Origin: Cafeteria roenbergensis
Lineage: Eukaryota > Sar > Bigyra > Bicosoecida > Cafeteriaceae
NCBI GenBank assembly: GCA_008330645.1
Contig: VLTN01000004.1
Location: 62,001 to 126,000 of the forward strand
Length of the DNA: 64,000 nucleotides
Direction: 5' to 3'
Under the pieces are notes generated by a model that had not been told where the DNA came from, did not search any database, and saw only the letters and a program-made list of their open reading frames with translations. The position numbers were made by a program, and so were the translations under genes. This document shows positions 21,356 through 32,000 of this stretch, piece after piece (within the stretch, counting starts at the first letter, position 1; each line of letters opens with the position of its first letter).

Positions 21356-21607
21356 GCAGTTGGGCGCAGCGATGAGCGCGCACTCTTCCGCGCGCAGCAG
21401 GCATCAGCGAGACGGAACCAGCGTTGATTGCGGAGGGGCACTGCACCCGCTGCACTCCTGCTCGAGTAGGCTGCGCCGGCTCTCTCTCTCTCGCTCAGCC
21501 TTTGTGACGAAAGCGGCAGCGCTCTGCAGGGCGCTGTGCGCGCGCGACGAACCCTCGCCCCGATCACTCCCCGAGGCCAAGCCGCGGACCGCAAGCCGCT
21601 TCTATCC

Positions 21608-23259
21608 ATGGCAGCATCCGCCTCAGCAGCGGCAGTCGTGCCGCCCACGCGCATTGTGTGCGGAATCTACGGAGCAGGAACCGTGGGCGGCGGTGAGTGT
21701 GACCCGTCACTGTGGATTCGCCACGCAACCATTCTGCGTCGCGGGCGCGCGCGCTCCCGCGTCTCGCCAGACTCCAGCTCTTTGCCGACTTCCGGTGCCG
21801 CCTGTCGCGCAGGTGTGGTGATTGTGCTCCGGCGCATGCGCGAGCGGTTCCTGAAGCGAGGGCTCGACTTTGTTGTCAAGACCGTGAGATGCGCGCTGTG
21901 CATCGCCCCAGTGCCCCCGAGCGTCGCAGCCAGGACTTGGCGCGCAGCGCGCCATGCCACCCGGTGCAGTGGGAGGCCCGCAGGCTTGGTCCGCGTGGCG
22001 GCGCGCGCCTTGCCACGGAAGGCATGCTGGCGCGCAACTGTTCCCGCGACGCATCGCAGATCGTTTGCAAGAACCTGACCAAGGAGCGCGACTTCGAGCT
22101 CGACGAGGGGACCACAAAGACTGACGACATCCGCGCCATTGTCGACGACGATGAGATCACCATGGTCATCGAGGTGATGGGGGGCACGGACGACGCGCGC
22201 GAGGTGACGCTCGCGGCGCTGCGCGCGGGCAAGCACGTGGTGTCCGCGAACAAGGCCCTGCTGGCGCAGCATCTCGCCGAGATCGAGGAGGCCCTTGTGG
22301 AGAACCCCGGGTGCCGCATGGGGTTCGAGGCTGCTGTTGCTGGCGGCATCCCCGTGATCCGGTCGCTGCAGGCGTCGTTCCGCGCCGACTCCGTGACGCG
22401 CGTCGCAGGCATCCTCAACGGCACGACGAACTTCATGCTCTCGGCCATGCACCGCGACGGCACGTCCTACGCCGCCATCCTCCGCGAGGCTCAGGCGCGC
22501 GGTTTCGCCGAGGCCGACCCCAGCGCAGACGTCGACGGGCTGGACGCGCTGGCGAAGCTGTGCATCCTGGCGCGGCTCTGCTTCGGCGTGACGATCGCGC
22601 CGGACGCAGTGCCCACGCAGGGCATCCGCGCCGTGACGTCGGAGGACTTCGAGTACGCGAACATGCTCAATGCCACAATCAAGCTGGTGGGCGTGGCGGA
22701 GCGCCGCACGGGGGCCGACGGGACGGAGGCCGTGTCCGCCTTCCTCAGCCCCGCGCTGGCGCTCAAGGACAGCACCGTGGGCGCGGTCGGCGGCGTGGAC
22801 AACATCGTCGTGGTGGACTCGGAGAACCTCGGCGAGGTGGCCTTCCGCGGCCCGGGGGCGGGCCGCTTCGCCACGGCCAACTCGGTGGTCAGCGACATGC
22901 TCGCCATCGCGGCCGAGGCCCGCGCGGGGCCCACCCCGGGGGCCCCCAGCGGCCCCGACGCTGTTTTCCCCATCGCGGCGTCACCGGGCACTGTCCTCGA
23001 CTTCGACACTGTGGCCCGCTTCTACATCCGCCTCGTGATCAAGGACACCCAGGGCGTCCTGCGCGTGGTGGGCGAGCTGGCAGAGCGCCACTGCTTCTCC
23101 CTCTACTCCGTGCTGCAGACGCCAATCAAGACGCGCGACCGCGTCGCCTTCGTCGTCACGACCGACGAGACGCGCAGCGCACAGGTCCAGGCCTTCGCCA
23201 AGGACATCAGGTCCCTTGAGTGGTGCCTGGACGACCCGCTGTGCATGCCGTTCCTGTGA
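21608..23259 (+). CDS. Homoserine dehydrogenase with C-terminal ACT domain
   Basis: Exons 21608-21692, 21813-21883 and 22060-23259 join in phase to 451 residues. The NAD(P)-binding loop (YGAGTVGGG, residues ~21-29) is split by intron 1. Family signatures follow: SANKALLA with the catalytic lysine region, GFEAAVAGGIPVI, GILNGTTNFML and ADPSADVDGLDALAKL. The last ~100 residues (FYIRLVIKDTQGVL...) form an ACT regulatory domain. The enzyme (EC 1.1.1.3) reduces aspartate semialdehyde to homoserine for threonine and methionine synthesis. No aspartate kinase domain is fused, unlike plant AK-HSDH. Fungal HOM6 lacks an ACT domain, so the architecture resembles the bacterial monofunctional enzyme. No convincing organelle targeting peptide is visible. 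Confidence 0.93.
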
Positions 23260-23767
23260 GCCGGTGCGTGCGTCACGCGCCGCCGCGAAAATATTTGCGT
23301 GCTGACAACCATTCGCCAAGTCTGACGCGAGCGCGGCCCGGCAAAGGGGGCCGCGCTCGCACGCCGACGCCGAGCGCTGCGGCTCAGGCTCACACGGCCC
23401 GCGACCGGGGCGAACTGCGCTCCGGCGCGCAGCGACTGGACCCTCGCCTCTGCCCGCTCGGGAAACGTTCAGCTCTGCCCGCCGGAACGGCACTCGAGCC
23501 GCCATGGCGCTGCGCGCCCGGGAGGAGGGCTTTACGGCCGCATTGGGCCGCGAGAAGATGCCAGAGGTGCGACTTTTTGTAGTTGCCTTCCACGGCTGAG
23601 CAAGCGGTCCGCCGACCCCGCGCAGTGTCGTGGGGAGCGGCGCCGCGCGATTTGCTTCGGTTGGCGTGCGCTCCGGCTGCGCGTGTGCTGGCAGTGCCTG
23701 CACCGGCTGCAAAGCCCGTGGCGGCGGCCGGGCGTGCGACACGGCGTGCGCTCCAGCGCAGCAGCTG

Positions 23768-25327
23768 ATGCCGCTGCGTGGCGGGGAAGCGCGGCGTTTT
23801 GGGGGTCCGTTTCCACGTGCAGACTTGGGCCGCATTCGATTCGCGCGCTCGCAGTACAACCCGCTGTACGACGCAAATCTGCGGCACTTTTTCGGCACCA
23901 AGTCCGTGCGCTCCACGCTCTTTCGGCTCGGGATGGTGAGACCGTGCTGGCGGCCGACTGGGCCAGGGTTATGGGCTCCGTGCCGCCGCGGGACGGGCTC
24001 AAGCGCTTGCCGCGACGCAACGCCTCCCCGCCATTGTTCGCAGGTCGACCGCGCCGGGCGCGTCATCGACGCGGACCAGCACAAGGGCAAGCTGCACATC
24101 ATCGAGCAGGAGTTTGCCAACGTGGAGCGGGAGGAGGAGGAGCGGCGCAAGGAGGAGGCCGAGATTCGGCGCCGCGTGCGCGTGAAGCGGCACGAGGCAA
24201 TCGAGCGCGCGCAGCAGCTGGAGCGCCTGCGCAAGATCAGAGAGGACCGCCGCATCCGCTCTGAGATCGTGCGCATCGCCAGGGGGGAGCTGATGCGCTC
24301 CTCGCTCGCGCCGACTGCGCAGTCGGCAAGCCGCATGCGGGCGAGCGAGGCGGCCTATCGTTCCGCCGCCGTGGGCAAGCCGAAGCGGCGAGCCAAGTCG
24401 CGGGGGGCAGGCTCCCGGCGGAAGGGAGGGCGCCTGGCGCGGGCGGGGGCCGCGGCCGTCGGTGCCGCCGACGCCGGCAGCAGGGCGGGGGCCGGCGCCG
24501 GGGGCGCCTCTGCCGCTGCAGCTGGCTATGGGGAGCCGGGCAGCCGGCCCAGGACCGGATTCTGGGAGGATGACGAGGCTGCTGCTGACGAAGAGGGGGA
24601 GGGCGGCGGCGGGGGCGCAGGGGAAGAGGACCTTGGGCTTGGCCGCGGCCGGCGCTGGGACCTGGAGGAGCGCGGGGCGCCCGGCGCGGGCGGCCACGGT
24701 GGCGACGCTGAGGGGGCAGCGGCTGGCTCGGCGGGGTGGAAGGGCGACGCGGAGGGCGAGCAGAGCCGGCTCCGGCTCGTTGTGGAGGTGTTCGAGGCGG
24801 AGGGCGTGCAGAGCTTGCCGGCGGCAGCGGCGGCGGGCGCGGACGGGGGAGCCGCGGGGGCGGCGTATGTGCGGGCGCGGCTGCTTGGCAGGGCGGCTGC
24901 CGCAGGCGTGGACGCCTTCGGGCCCGCGACGCAGCCCCGGGCAACGGACCAGGTGCCGATGGGGGACGCTGGGGCGCTCGTGTGGGGACAGGCGCTGCCG
25001 CTGCCACTGGCCGAATCCGCCGCCAGCGCCGGCGCCGGGGTCACCACTCCTCTGCTGCTGGAGCTGGTGATTCCCCGCGAGTTCTCCGCCCACGACGTGG
25101 CAGCGTCGGTGACGGTCCACCTGCCGCTAGGCGACATGCTGAGCGGGGCGGCGGCTCCGTCCACCGACCCGGAGGACGTTCTCATGGCGCCCCCGCGGGC
25201 ACGCTCGCTGGCCGAGGAGCTGGCGGGTGGAGGGCGGGACGGCGGAAGCGCCGCTCCCCTGCCTGAGCCGTCCGGCCCCCTTGCGCGGTTGCGGGTTGCG
25301 TGGCATATTGAGGAGGCCGAGCCGTAG
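23768..25327 (+). CDS. Unknown coiled-coil protein with a C2-like C-terminal region
   Basis: Exons ...23935 and 24044-25327 are supported. The 108-nt intron 23936-24043 has GT-AG ends, is a multiple of three and contains no in-frame stop. The 5' end is uncertain: ATG at 23768 gives 483 residues in one frame, but a good acceptor at 23,821-23,822 suggests the true first exon may lie upstream, for example at 23,504-23,566 (MALRAREEGFTAALGREK), whose phase does not join directly. The conserved-looking core is YNPLYDANLRHFF, then LHIIEQEFANVEREEEERR and a long charged coiled coil. The tail from about nt 24,760 (RLRLVVEVFEAEG...YVRARLLG...LLLELVIP) has the strand spacing of a C2 domain, but I cannot confirm it. 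No function is assigned. Confidence 0.55.
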   Translation: MPLRGGEARRFGGPFPRADLGRIRFARSQYNPLYDANLRHFFGTKSVRSTLFRLGMVRPCWRPTGPGLWAPCRRGTGSSACRDATPPRHCSQVDRAGRVIDADQHKGKLHIIEQEFANVEREEEERRKEEAEIRRRVRVKRHEAIERAQQLERLRKIREDRRIRSEIVRIARGELMRSSLAPTAQSASRMRASEAAYRSAAVGKPKRRAKSRGAGSRRKGGRLARAGAAAVGAADAGSRAGAGAGGASAAAAGYGEPGSRPRTGFWEDDEAAADEEGEGGGGGAGEEDLGLGRGRRWDLEERGAPGAGGHGGDAEGAAAGSAGWKGDAEGEQSRLRLVVEVFEAEGVQSLPAAAAAGADGGAAGAAYVRARLLGRAAAAGVDAFGPATQPRATDQVPMGDAGALVWGQALPLPLAESAASAGAGVTTPLLLELVIPREFSAHDVAASVTVHLPLGDMLSGAAAPSTDPEDVLMAPPRARSLAEELAGGGRDGGSAAPLPEPSGPLARLRVAWHIEEAEP

Positions 25328-25426
25328 TGAGTGGCTGAGTCGGCCAGTGAGTCAGCCAGCGAGTGAGTGAGCCAGCCAGCGAGTGAGTCAGCCGGCCAGT
25401 GAGTGAGTGAGTGAGTGCTTGCTTGA
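25328..25426. repeat. Degenerate GAGT/CAGC tandem repeat after the coiled-coil gene
   Basis: Directly after the stop codon, about 100 bp consist of imperfect tetranucleotide repeats of GAGT and CAGC with GCC interruptions. It is a decayed microsatellite in the 3' UTR or spacer. No function is inferred. Confidence 0.75.
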
Positions 25427-25654
25427 AGCCTGAGCGCGGGCCTGCATGCAAGAATCGCAGCTGTACACTCCAGAGCTCGACCCGGTGTTTGCACGACTCA
25501 CATCAACATTCCGCCTGCAGCGACACAATTGCGGCGGTGCCTCGCTGCGAGGCTTGGGCGCCCGTCCCCGCCCGTGGCTTGGACAGCGGCTGCGGGTGGG
25601 CCGCCTCCGCGAGACAGGCGCCCCTCTGCGGCGGCGCTCGCGTCGCCAAGCGGC
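25427..25654. other. Convergent spacer before the PWWP gene
   Basis: The remaining part of the 327-bp gap between two converging stop codons shows no gene, tRNA or further repeat that I can recognise. It presumably holds 3' UTRs. Confidence 0.5.
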
Positions 25655-28600
25655 TCACTCGCCCGTAACCGGCCCTCGCAACGCCTCGGAAGAGGACCAG
25701 GATCCCGGCGCCAAGGACTCAACGCAGCCCTGCACCCCGCGCAGCCTGGCATCAGCAGCCGAGAGCGACGCGGCCACCGTCGTGGCAACCCACTTTGCGA
25801 GCCAGGCGTCCAGGGCCGGCCTGCCGGCGCTCGCGGGCGCTTCGGACGCCGCCACCAGCACCGGGGCCTCGCCCTCCGCGCCGGCCGGCTGCTCGGGGCC
25901 AAGCATGGATGCGGCGATGCAGCGCGCTGCCGCCCCGTATAGGGTGGACTGCGGCCCGGTGAGCTCTGCCGGGAGCGTTGCCTCGGGCGGGAGGAGCGCG
26001 GGCAGGGCGGCGGGGGCGGCAGCCGCGGCGGCGGGCCTGGGCTTGACAGCGCACTGGTCGGGGGCGGGGAGCGCTGCTGCTTCGAGGGAGGCCGCGAGGC
26101 GCCCGATGAGGGGCGCGGCGCTGGAAGGGTCCGCCGGCCCAGGCGACGCAGCGGCGCACGCCGCTGCCAGCGTTGCCTCCAGGGCGCAGGCAAGGCGGGT
26201 GGGCGCGTCGACGTCGTCCGCCTGCCCGGGAGGCGGGGCGACGCCGTCACACGCCGCGATGGCGGCTTGGACCGCCGTGCGGCCCGCTGTGAAGGCTGCC
26301 GAGCCTGGGCGCGACGAGGCGGCCATGGCCGCGAGGCCGGCGGCCAACGCGCAGGCCCGCAGCGCTCTGCCTGCAGCGCTGGGCATCGCAGCGCCCAGGC
26401 AGCGCGGGCCGGTTGGCGGGGCGGAGGCGGCCTGGCCGTCCGCGGCGGGGTCCTTGGGAGGCTCCTGGGGCGCGGCTCGCGCGTCGGCCGCGCGCAAGGC
26501 CGCCGCGGCCGCAGCGCCCTCTGCCTTTGCGTTCTTGACGATCAGCTGGCGCAGGCGGCTGTATTCTGCCCGCGCGGCGCCGTTGGGAGCGAGCATCACC
26601 GCGGTGGCTTGCATCGCAGCCGGGAGGCGCGCTGCCTGGAGCTGGCTGGAGAGCGGCAGTGCGCGCGCCAGCGACCGGAACACGGCCACCACATCGGAAG
26701 CGAGCGGGGAGTCGTCGTGGATGCTGGAGAGGCCCTTCTTCTTGGCTGCACGGAGCACCTCCTCCAGCGCGAGTCGAGCTGTGATCACGCGCTGGACGCC
26801 GGGGTCGGCTGCCACCGCCTTGGCGTCGAGCGCGAGCGTCTCTGCGGACAGGTTGTCATCCGGCTCGGACTCTGAGCCGCTCTCCGACGCAGCCGCGGCA
26901 GCAACGGCAGCAGCGGCGGCGGCTGCAGCCGCGGCCTGCTCCTTGGCTCGCCCGGGCGCGGCAGGAGCGGCGGCGGCCGCCGCCGAGCGCTCACGCCCGC
27001 GGCTGCCTTGGCTGCCCCGCGAGCGTGACACGGGCGTGTCGCTCGCCTCATTGGACGATGCCTCACTGGGCGATGATTCACTGTCCTCGTCGCTCTCGGA
27101 GCTGCTGGCCGGGGCCTGTCGGGTCCTCTTGCTCGCAGGAGGGCGGCGAGCAGCGCGGCCACGCCCGGGCTTGGCTCTGCGTCTGCGGGCTGCTGGGACG
27201 GCCACACTGCTGTCCGAGTCGGCCCCCGACTCAGAGTCAGACCCCGACTCGGACTCTGAGTCGGGGACTGCTGCAGACTTGGAGTTGCCTGCCCTGCCCC
27301 TGGCCCCTCGCTTGGCGCGCTTCGGGGCGCTCTCCACGGGACTGGGTTCCTGGGCTTCGCCCTCGTCCTCGTCCTCGCCCTCGTCCTCGCCCTCGTCCTC
27401 GCTACGGTCTGACGCAGCGTCCTTGGCGGCCCGCGCGCGCTTGGCCGCCCTGCCGACCCGGGAAGCAGCAGTAGCTTCGCGCCTGGCCTTGCTGCCGGGC
27501 TTGGCTGGTGCTCGGGCGGCGCCACCCTTGGCCGCCGCGCCACGCCTGGCTCTGGCTCCGGCCTTGGCCGGAGCTGCCTCTGCCGCGCGGCTCTCGGCTG
27601 CGGGCCCGCCGGCCGCGTCACCGCCCCCGCCCTCGCTGCCGCTCTCGCTGCCGCTGCTGTCGGCATCATCTGCGCCGCGCTCCGGGAACACCCATGCGAT
27701 CCTGTCCGCACGATCCTTCTTAAACTCCTCCACAGCTCTGCCATACCCGCGGGCCACCTCCGCCTGCACGCCCGCCGCGAGCTGCTTCCCCTTCTTCGCC
27801 TTGATGCCGGCGGCCCCAGCAGCGCCGCCCACAGAGGCAAGCAGCGTCCGCACCTGCGCCGCGGTGGCGGCGCCGGCGGACCAGCACCGGCAGGCGGTGG
27901 TGGCATCCATCTCCTCAAACGGCACGAAGGACTTGGACGCGTTCAGCACGCCGCTGCGGGCACAAAGTCGCGCGGGACAGCGGGGCCGGCTTGAGCAGCT
28001 CGGGCAGCTGGTGGGCAGGGACAGAGCGGCTGGCACGATGGGACACGCGTGCCACCACTCGGTGGCGCGGTGGGCAATGCGGCTGATGGGTCAGCACAGC
28101 CTGGTGTGCGACGAGCGGGGCGCCACGGGCGACCGAACCGCGGCAAGGCACGGTGGCGCTGCCACTCCCGCAGAGGCTAGCGACCCGCCCCCTCTCGCCA
28201 ACCACGAACACACATGGGAACGCGCGCCATTGCTAGGTCTCACAAGGACGGCTTGCCCTGCTCGAGCGCGTCGTCCAGACTGACCACGAGCAGCTTCTCG
28301 GATGGCGCGATGGTTGAAGCTTCAAACTTCGCCCGGGCACCGCCCTCCACGTCAATGGGGTCCATCACCACAACTGGCCACTGCGCGGACACCCAAACAA
28401 GCAGGCAGGGGGGGGCACCCGGCCATCTGTCGTTTGGTGGCCAACGCGCGCGAGCGACGTCTCACGCAGCTGGGCGGCAGGTGCAGGCACGCGGACGAGC
28501 TCACCCAGCCCGGAAACCCTCGGAAGCGGGCCCAGCCGATATCGTAGGCCCTGCGACAGGGCGCGCGGTGCGAGAGGGTGCGAGCGGGTGGGATTGCGCG

Positions 28601-28731
28601 GCGGTGATTGCCGTCCGTGCAAATGCCCCGCGTGCGCAACGCGGCTCCTCGCAAGCAAGCCCTCACTCCGGCCCTTGGGGCGCGGATCCGGGGGCGCTGG
28701 GCGGGCCATCGCCGGTTCCGGCGGCTGCCAT
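25655..28731 (-). CDS. PWWP-domain nuclear protein, possibly HDGF/LEDGF-like
   Basis: Minus-strand exons 28667-28731, 28505-28550, 28244-28380 and 25655-27953 join with GT-AG sites and matching phases to 848 residues. Residues ~22-105 form a PWWP domain: YDIGWARFRGFPGWWPVVV is split exactly between exons 2 and 3, followed by LLVVSL and LFGVLNASKSFVPFEE. A long Ser/Asp/Glu- and Ala/Lys/Arg-rich stretch with RGRA-type basic patches follows (about 110-440). Residues ~465-560 are helical (LALEEVLRAAKKKGL...YSRLRQLIVKNAK), loosely reminiscent of the LEDGF integrase-binding/TFIIS N-terminal fold. PWWP domains read methylated histone H3K36 and bind DNA, so a chromatin role is likely. The PWWP call is firm; the LEDGF-like domain is a guess. 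The gene diverges from ORC3 (348 bp). Confidence 0.78.
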
Positions 28732-29079
28732 TCGCCGACCCTGGGCCTGGTGCCCCAGGTGAGCGTGTGCGAGGCCTTCGGCATGACTTGCAAGGGCAGA
28801 GCTCCGCAAGTCGGGCGGCGTCGACGGCTTGTCAGCGAGCGCTCATGTTTTTTTTGTGTTGGGGAGAGAGGGATGTGGGCCGCGCATGCGTCGACAGGTC
28901 TGCTGTGCTTGGGCAGCCAGCGCTTGCCTAGCCTGGATGCAAGTGTTCCGCGGCAGGCGTGGACAGACCCGCGTCGACAGGCATGGCCGCGGCGCCGCTC
29001 GAATCGAGCAGGCGCTCTGCAGGCGCTGGTGGCACTCGCGGCGCCTCCGCCGCCCGGCGCGCCTGAGTGCGTCAGGGCC
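28732..29079. promoter_or_regulatory. Divergent intergenic region, PWWP gene / ORC3
   Basis: These 348 bp separate the start codons of the PWWP gene and ORC3. The segment carries a short T-run (about 28,848-28,855) and is less GC-rich than its surroundings, as expected for promoter and 5' UTR sequence. No defined regulatory motif was recognised. Confidence 0.4.
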
Positions 29080-32000
29080 ATGAGCAGCGCATCATTCGCA
29101 TCGCGCGCCCCTGCTGGCTATTCTGCGGGCACGGATTCGGTGGCCCAGAGCGTGTTTGCGTACTCATCCGGCGCGGAGCTTGCGCTGGCCTCGCTGGAGG
29201 ACGACCAGCCACACGGCAGCGGGCAGCGCGCGGCCAAGCGGCCGCGGGCGGGCACGCCCGGTGACCCCGGCGATGTCGCACCCCGTGACCCGCTCGGTCT
29301 CCCGGCCGCAGTGTCGGGCAAGCGGCTGCTGTCGCTGTCGGCCGACGAGGCAGCGGAGGAGACGGACGCCCGCGACGACGCCCTGCAGGCCTCACTGGGA
29401 GTAGTCGACGACGTGATCGGTCCGCTTCTTACCCGCTTTCACGCACCGGCACTCGCGGCCGTGCAGGCCGCGTGCATGGGCCGCGACGAGGGCCGCGAGG
29501 TGCCTACCGTGGTGCTGTTTGCGGGGCTCAATGTGGCCGACCACTCTGGGCTGTTTCGGCACATCGCGTCTCGCCTGCGCGAGGATGTGTCTCCCATGGT
29601 GGTGCAGCTGCGCGCGGCTGACTGCCAGTCCGCCAACGGTGCGCTCGCGCTGGTGCTGGCCGCCTGCCACGCCCGGCTCACCAGGGAAGCCCAGCGCGAC
29701 CCGCCGCCGCCCTCCCTGCCCTCCCTGAAGGACCTCAGGGCTGCAAGCGTGGCTGTGGGGGCCGCGCTCACCGCCCCACAGCGGTTCGCGGGCTGGTTTG
29801 CCGCCGCCTTCCAGGCGTGCTCCGATGCTGCTCGCCCTCCTCCGGCAGTGGTCATCGTGGTCGAGAACGCCGAGGCGGTGCCGCCAGCAGTGCTCGAACG
29901 ATTCGTGGCGTGCCTCCACGGCCTGCGGGCCCCGATACTCCCCAGAAGCAGCGCCGCCAACGGACCCGGCGCAACCGGCGGTGGAGTCGCCGACGACGCA
30001 GCCCCCGCCGCTGCCGCCAGCCACTCCTCGCTCGCGGCCAGGGCGGGCCTCATCGCGACGCAGGCGCCGCAAATTATGGCCCGCGATCGTCCCCAACCGG
30101 CCTCGTCCTCGGCGGCGGCCTCAGCTGCGGCGGCAGCGCCGGAGTGCGCGCCGGCCGCCTGGGCAGCAAGCGTCCCGTTCCGCCTCGTGCTCGGCGCCAG
30201 CACCACCGCCGCAGCCTGGCAGAGCCGTCTGACAGAGGCCACGGCCACGCGGCTGCGCGCCGTCACCGTGCGCCTCGAGCACCCTCTGGGCGTGCTGGAC
30301 GCGGCAGCCGATGCCCTTGCCGCGAGGGGCGCACTGCCCCGGGCGCTGGGCGCCCGTCCGCTGGCGGCCGTGCTCGAGCACGCGCTCCAGCACAGCCTCT
30401 CAGCGTCGGCCATCGCAGCGGCTGCGCGCATCCTCGCCGTCGACGGCGCTTCGGCGTCAAGGCTTGGCGTGCTCGCCGCGCCACTGCCGCGCCTCCCAGC
30501 CGACCCCTCCACGACAGACGGGGGGCTGCGTTCCCTGCTCTCGGCAGTGCCCGTCGTTCCCACCAACGCCGCGGACGGGGCAGTGGCAGCGACCGGCTCG
30601 TCCGCGGGGTCACCAGGGCCTCGCCAGGGACACGCCCCTCCAGCAGCGGCGGCAGCGGCAGCAGCAAATGCAGCTCCGAACCCCTCATCCTCATTGTCCT
30701 CATCGCCATCGTTGAACTCCGCCGGGGGGGGCAGGGGGGGACGATCCACGGCCCTGTCGGCTGCCCGGGCTGCTGCCGCCCGGTCCGTCCCGCCGCCCTC
30801 AGCCGCCGCAGCGGACGCGGTGAGCAGCTACGCGCGAGTGCCGGAGGCGGTGCTGAGGTCCGCGCTCTGGCGGGCGTGCGCGTGCCGGGTGAACGGGCTG
30901 CCCGCCGCCGCTGTGGCGTCTGCCGCTGCCCTGCCGTCCGTGAAGGCGGAGCGCCTTCGTCTCGGGGAGACTCGCTGGGCGACAGTGTGGCCGAGCAGCG
31001 ACGCCGACTCGGCGGGCGATGCCGACGAGGAGAACGACTGGAGCTCCTCGTCGGACGACGACGCTGCAACGGTGGCGCACCTGCTGGCGGCGGGACAGCG
31101 CGACCTCGTGCAGGGCCGGCTGGTGCGGAGCCGACGGTCACGCCGCAGCGGAGGCAGTGCCGCTGCGGAGTCGGACCGAGCGCGCGGTGAGGCCGGCTCC
31201 GAGACCAGCGACGAGGACAACGACGACACCGACGACGACGACACCGACGACGACAACGACGACGTCAACAGCAATGGCGAAAGGGCTGCTGGTAAGACAG
31301 ACGACGTTGGCGACGACGTCAGCGAGGCCAAGGCGGCCGCATCTGGCCGGGGGACGCCGCGGAGGAAGCGAGCTCGGCGGGGCATCCTGGCCGAGGTGGA
31401 TGCCAGGGTGGCGGCCGGCTCTGCCCAGAGCGGCTCTGCAGGGCCGTCGAAAGGTTCCTCGTCGGCGTCGGCGGAGGAAGACTGGGGCCGCGGCGGTCGC
31501 AGCGCCGCGGGCCTCTCCAGGACGGAGCGGCTGGCCCTCGCGCTGGCGCCTGAGACGCGGCCCCCGGCGGGAGCCGTGGCGCGGGAGGGGCGGGCTGCCG
31601 GTGTGCTGTCGGGGCTGGACAAAGTTTCGGGCCGGCTGTCGCGCCGCAGTCGGTGGCACATCAGCGTCGAGTCAGGGGATGGTCAGGGCGAGACGGAGTG
31701 TTTCCTGGAGTCTTCCAGGGCTGGCCGGGTCCGCTGGTCGAGTTTGATGGGGGCAGCGCGACCGCCCGCGGCGACGCATCCGCCGGAGATGCAGCGACCG
31801 CGCTTTGTGGTCGTGGAGCGGCCCCGCGTGGCGGGCCGGCGAGCCACGCTGACCCGCTGGGTGCACGCCATTGCAGCGAGGCGCCTGGCGGCGGCGCGGG
31901 TGCTGCGCTGCCTGCGTATCTGCCTCGCCCTGGCGGGCAGCGGGGCGGGGGCGAGCGAGGCAGCGGCGGGAGCTGCCTCGACCGCAGACGCGCCCACGCT

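Noticed and set aside
28588-29079. In-frame extension upstream of the ORC3 ATG
   Set aside because: There is no ATG in this stretch, and its upstream end overlaps exon 1 of the PWWP gene on the other strand. It is more likely promoter and 5' UTR.
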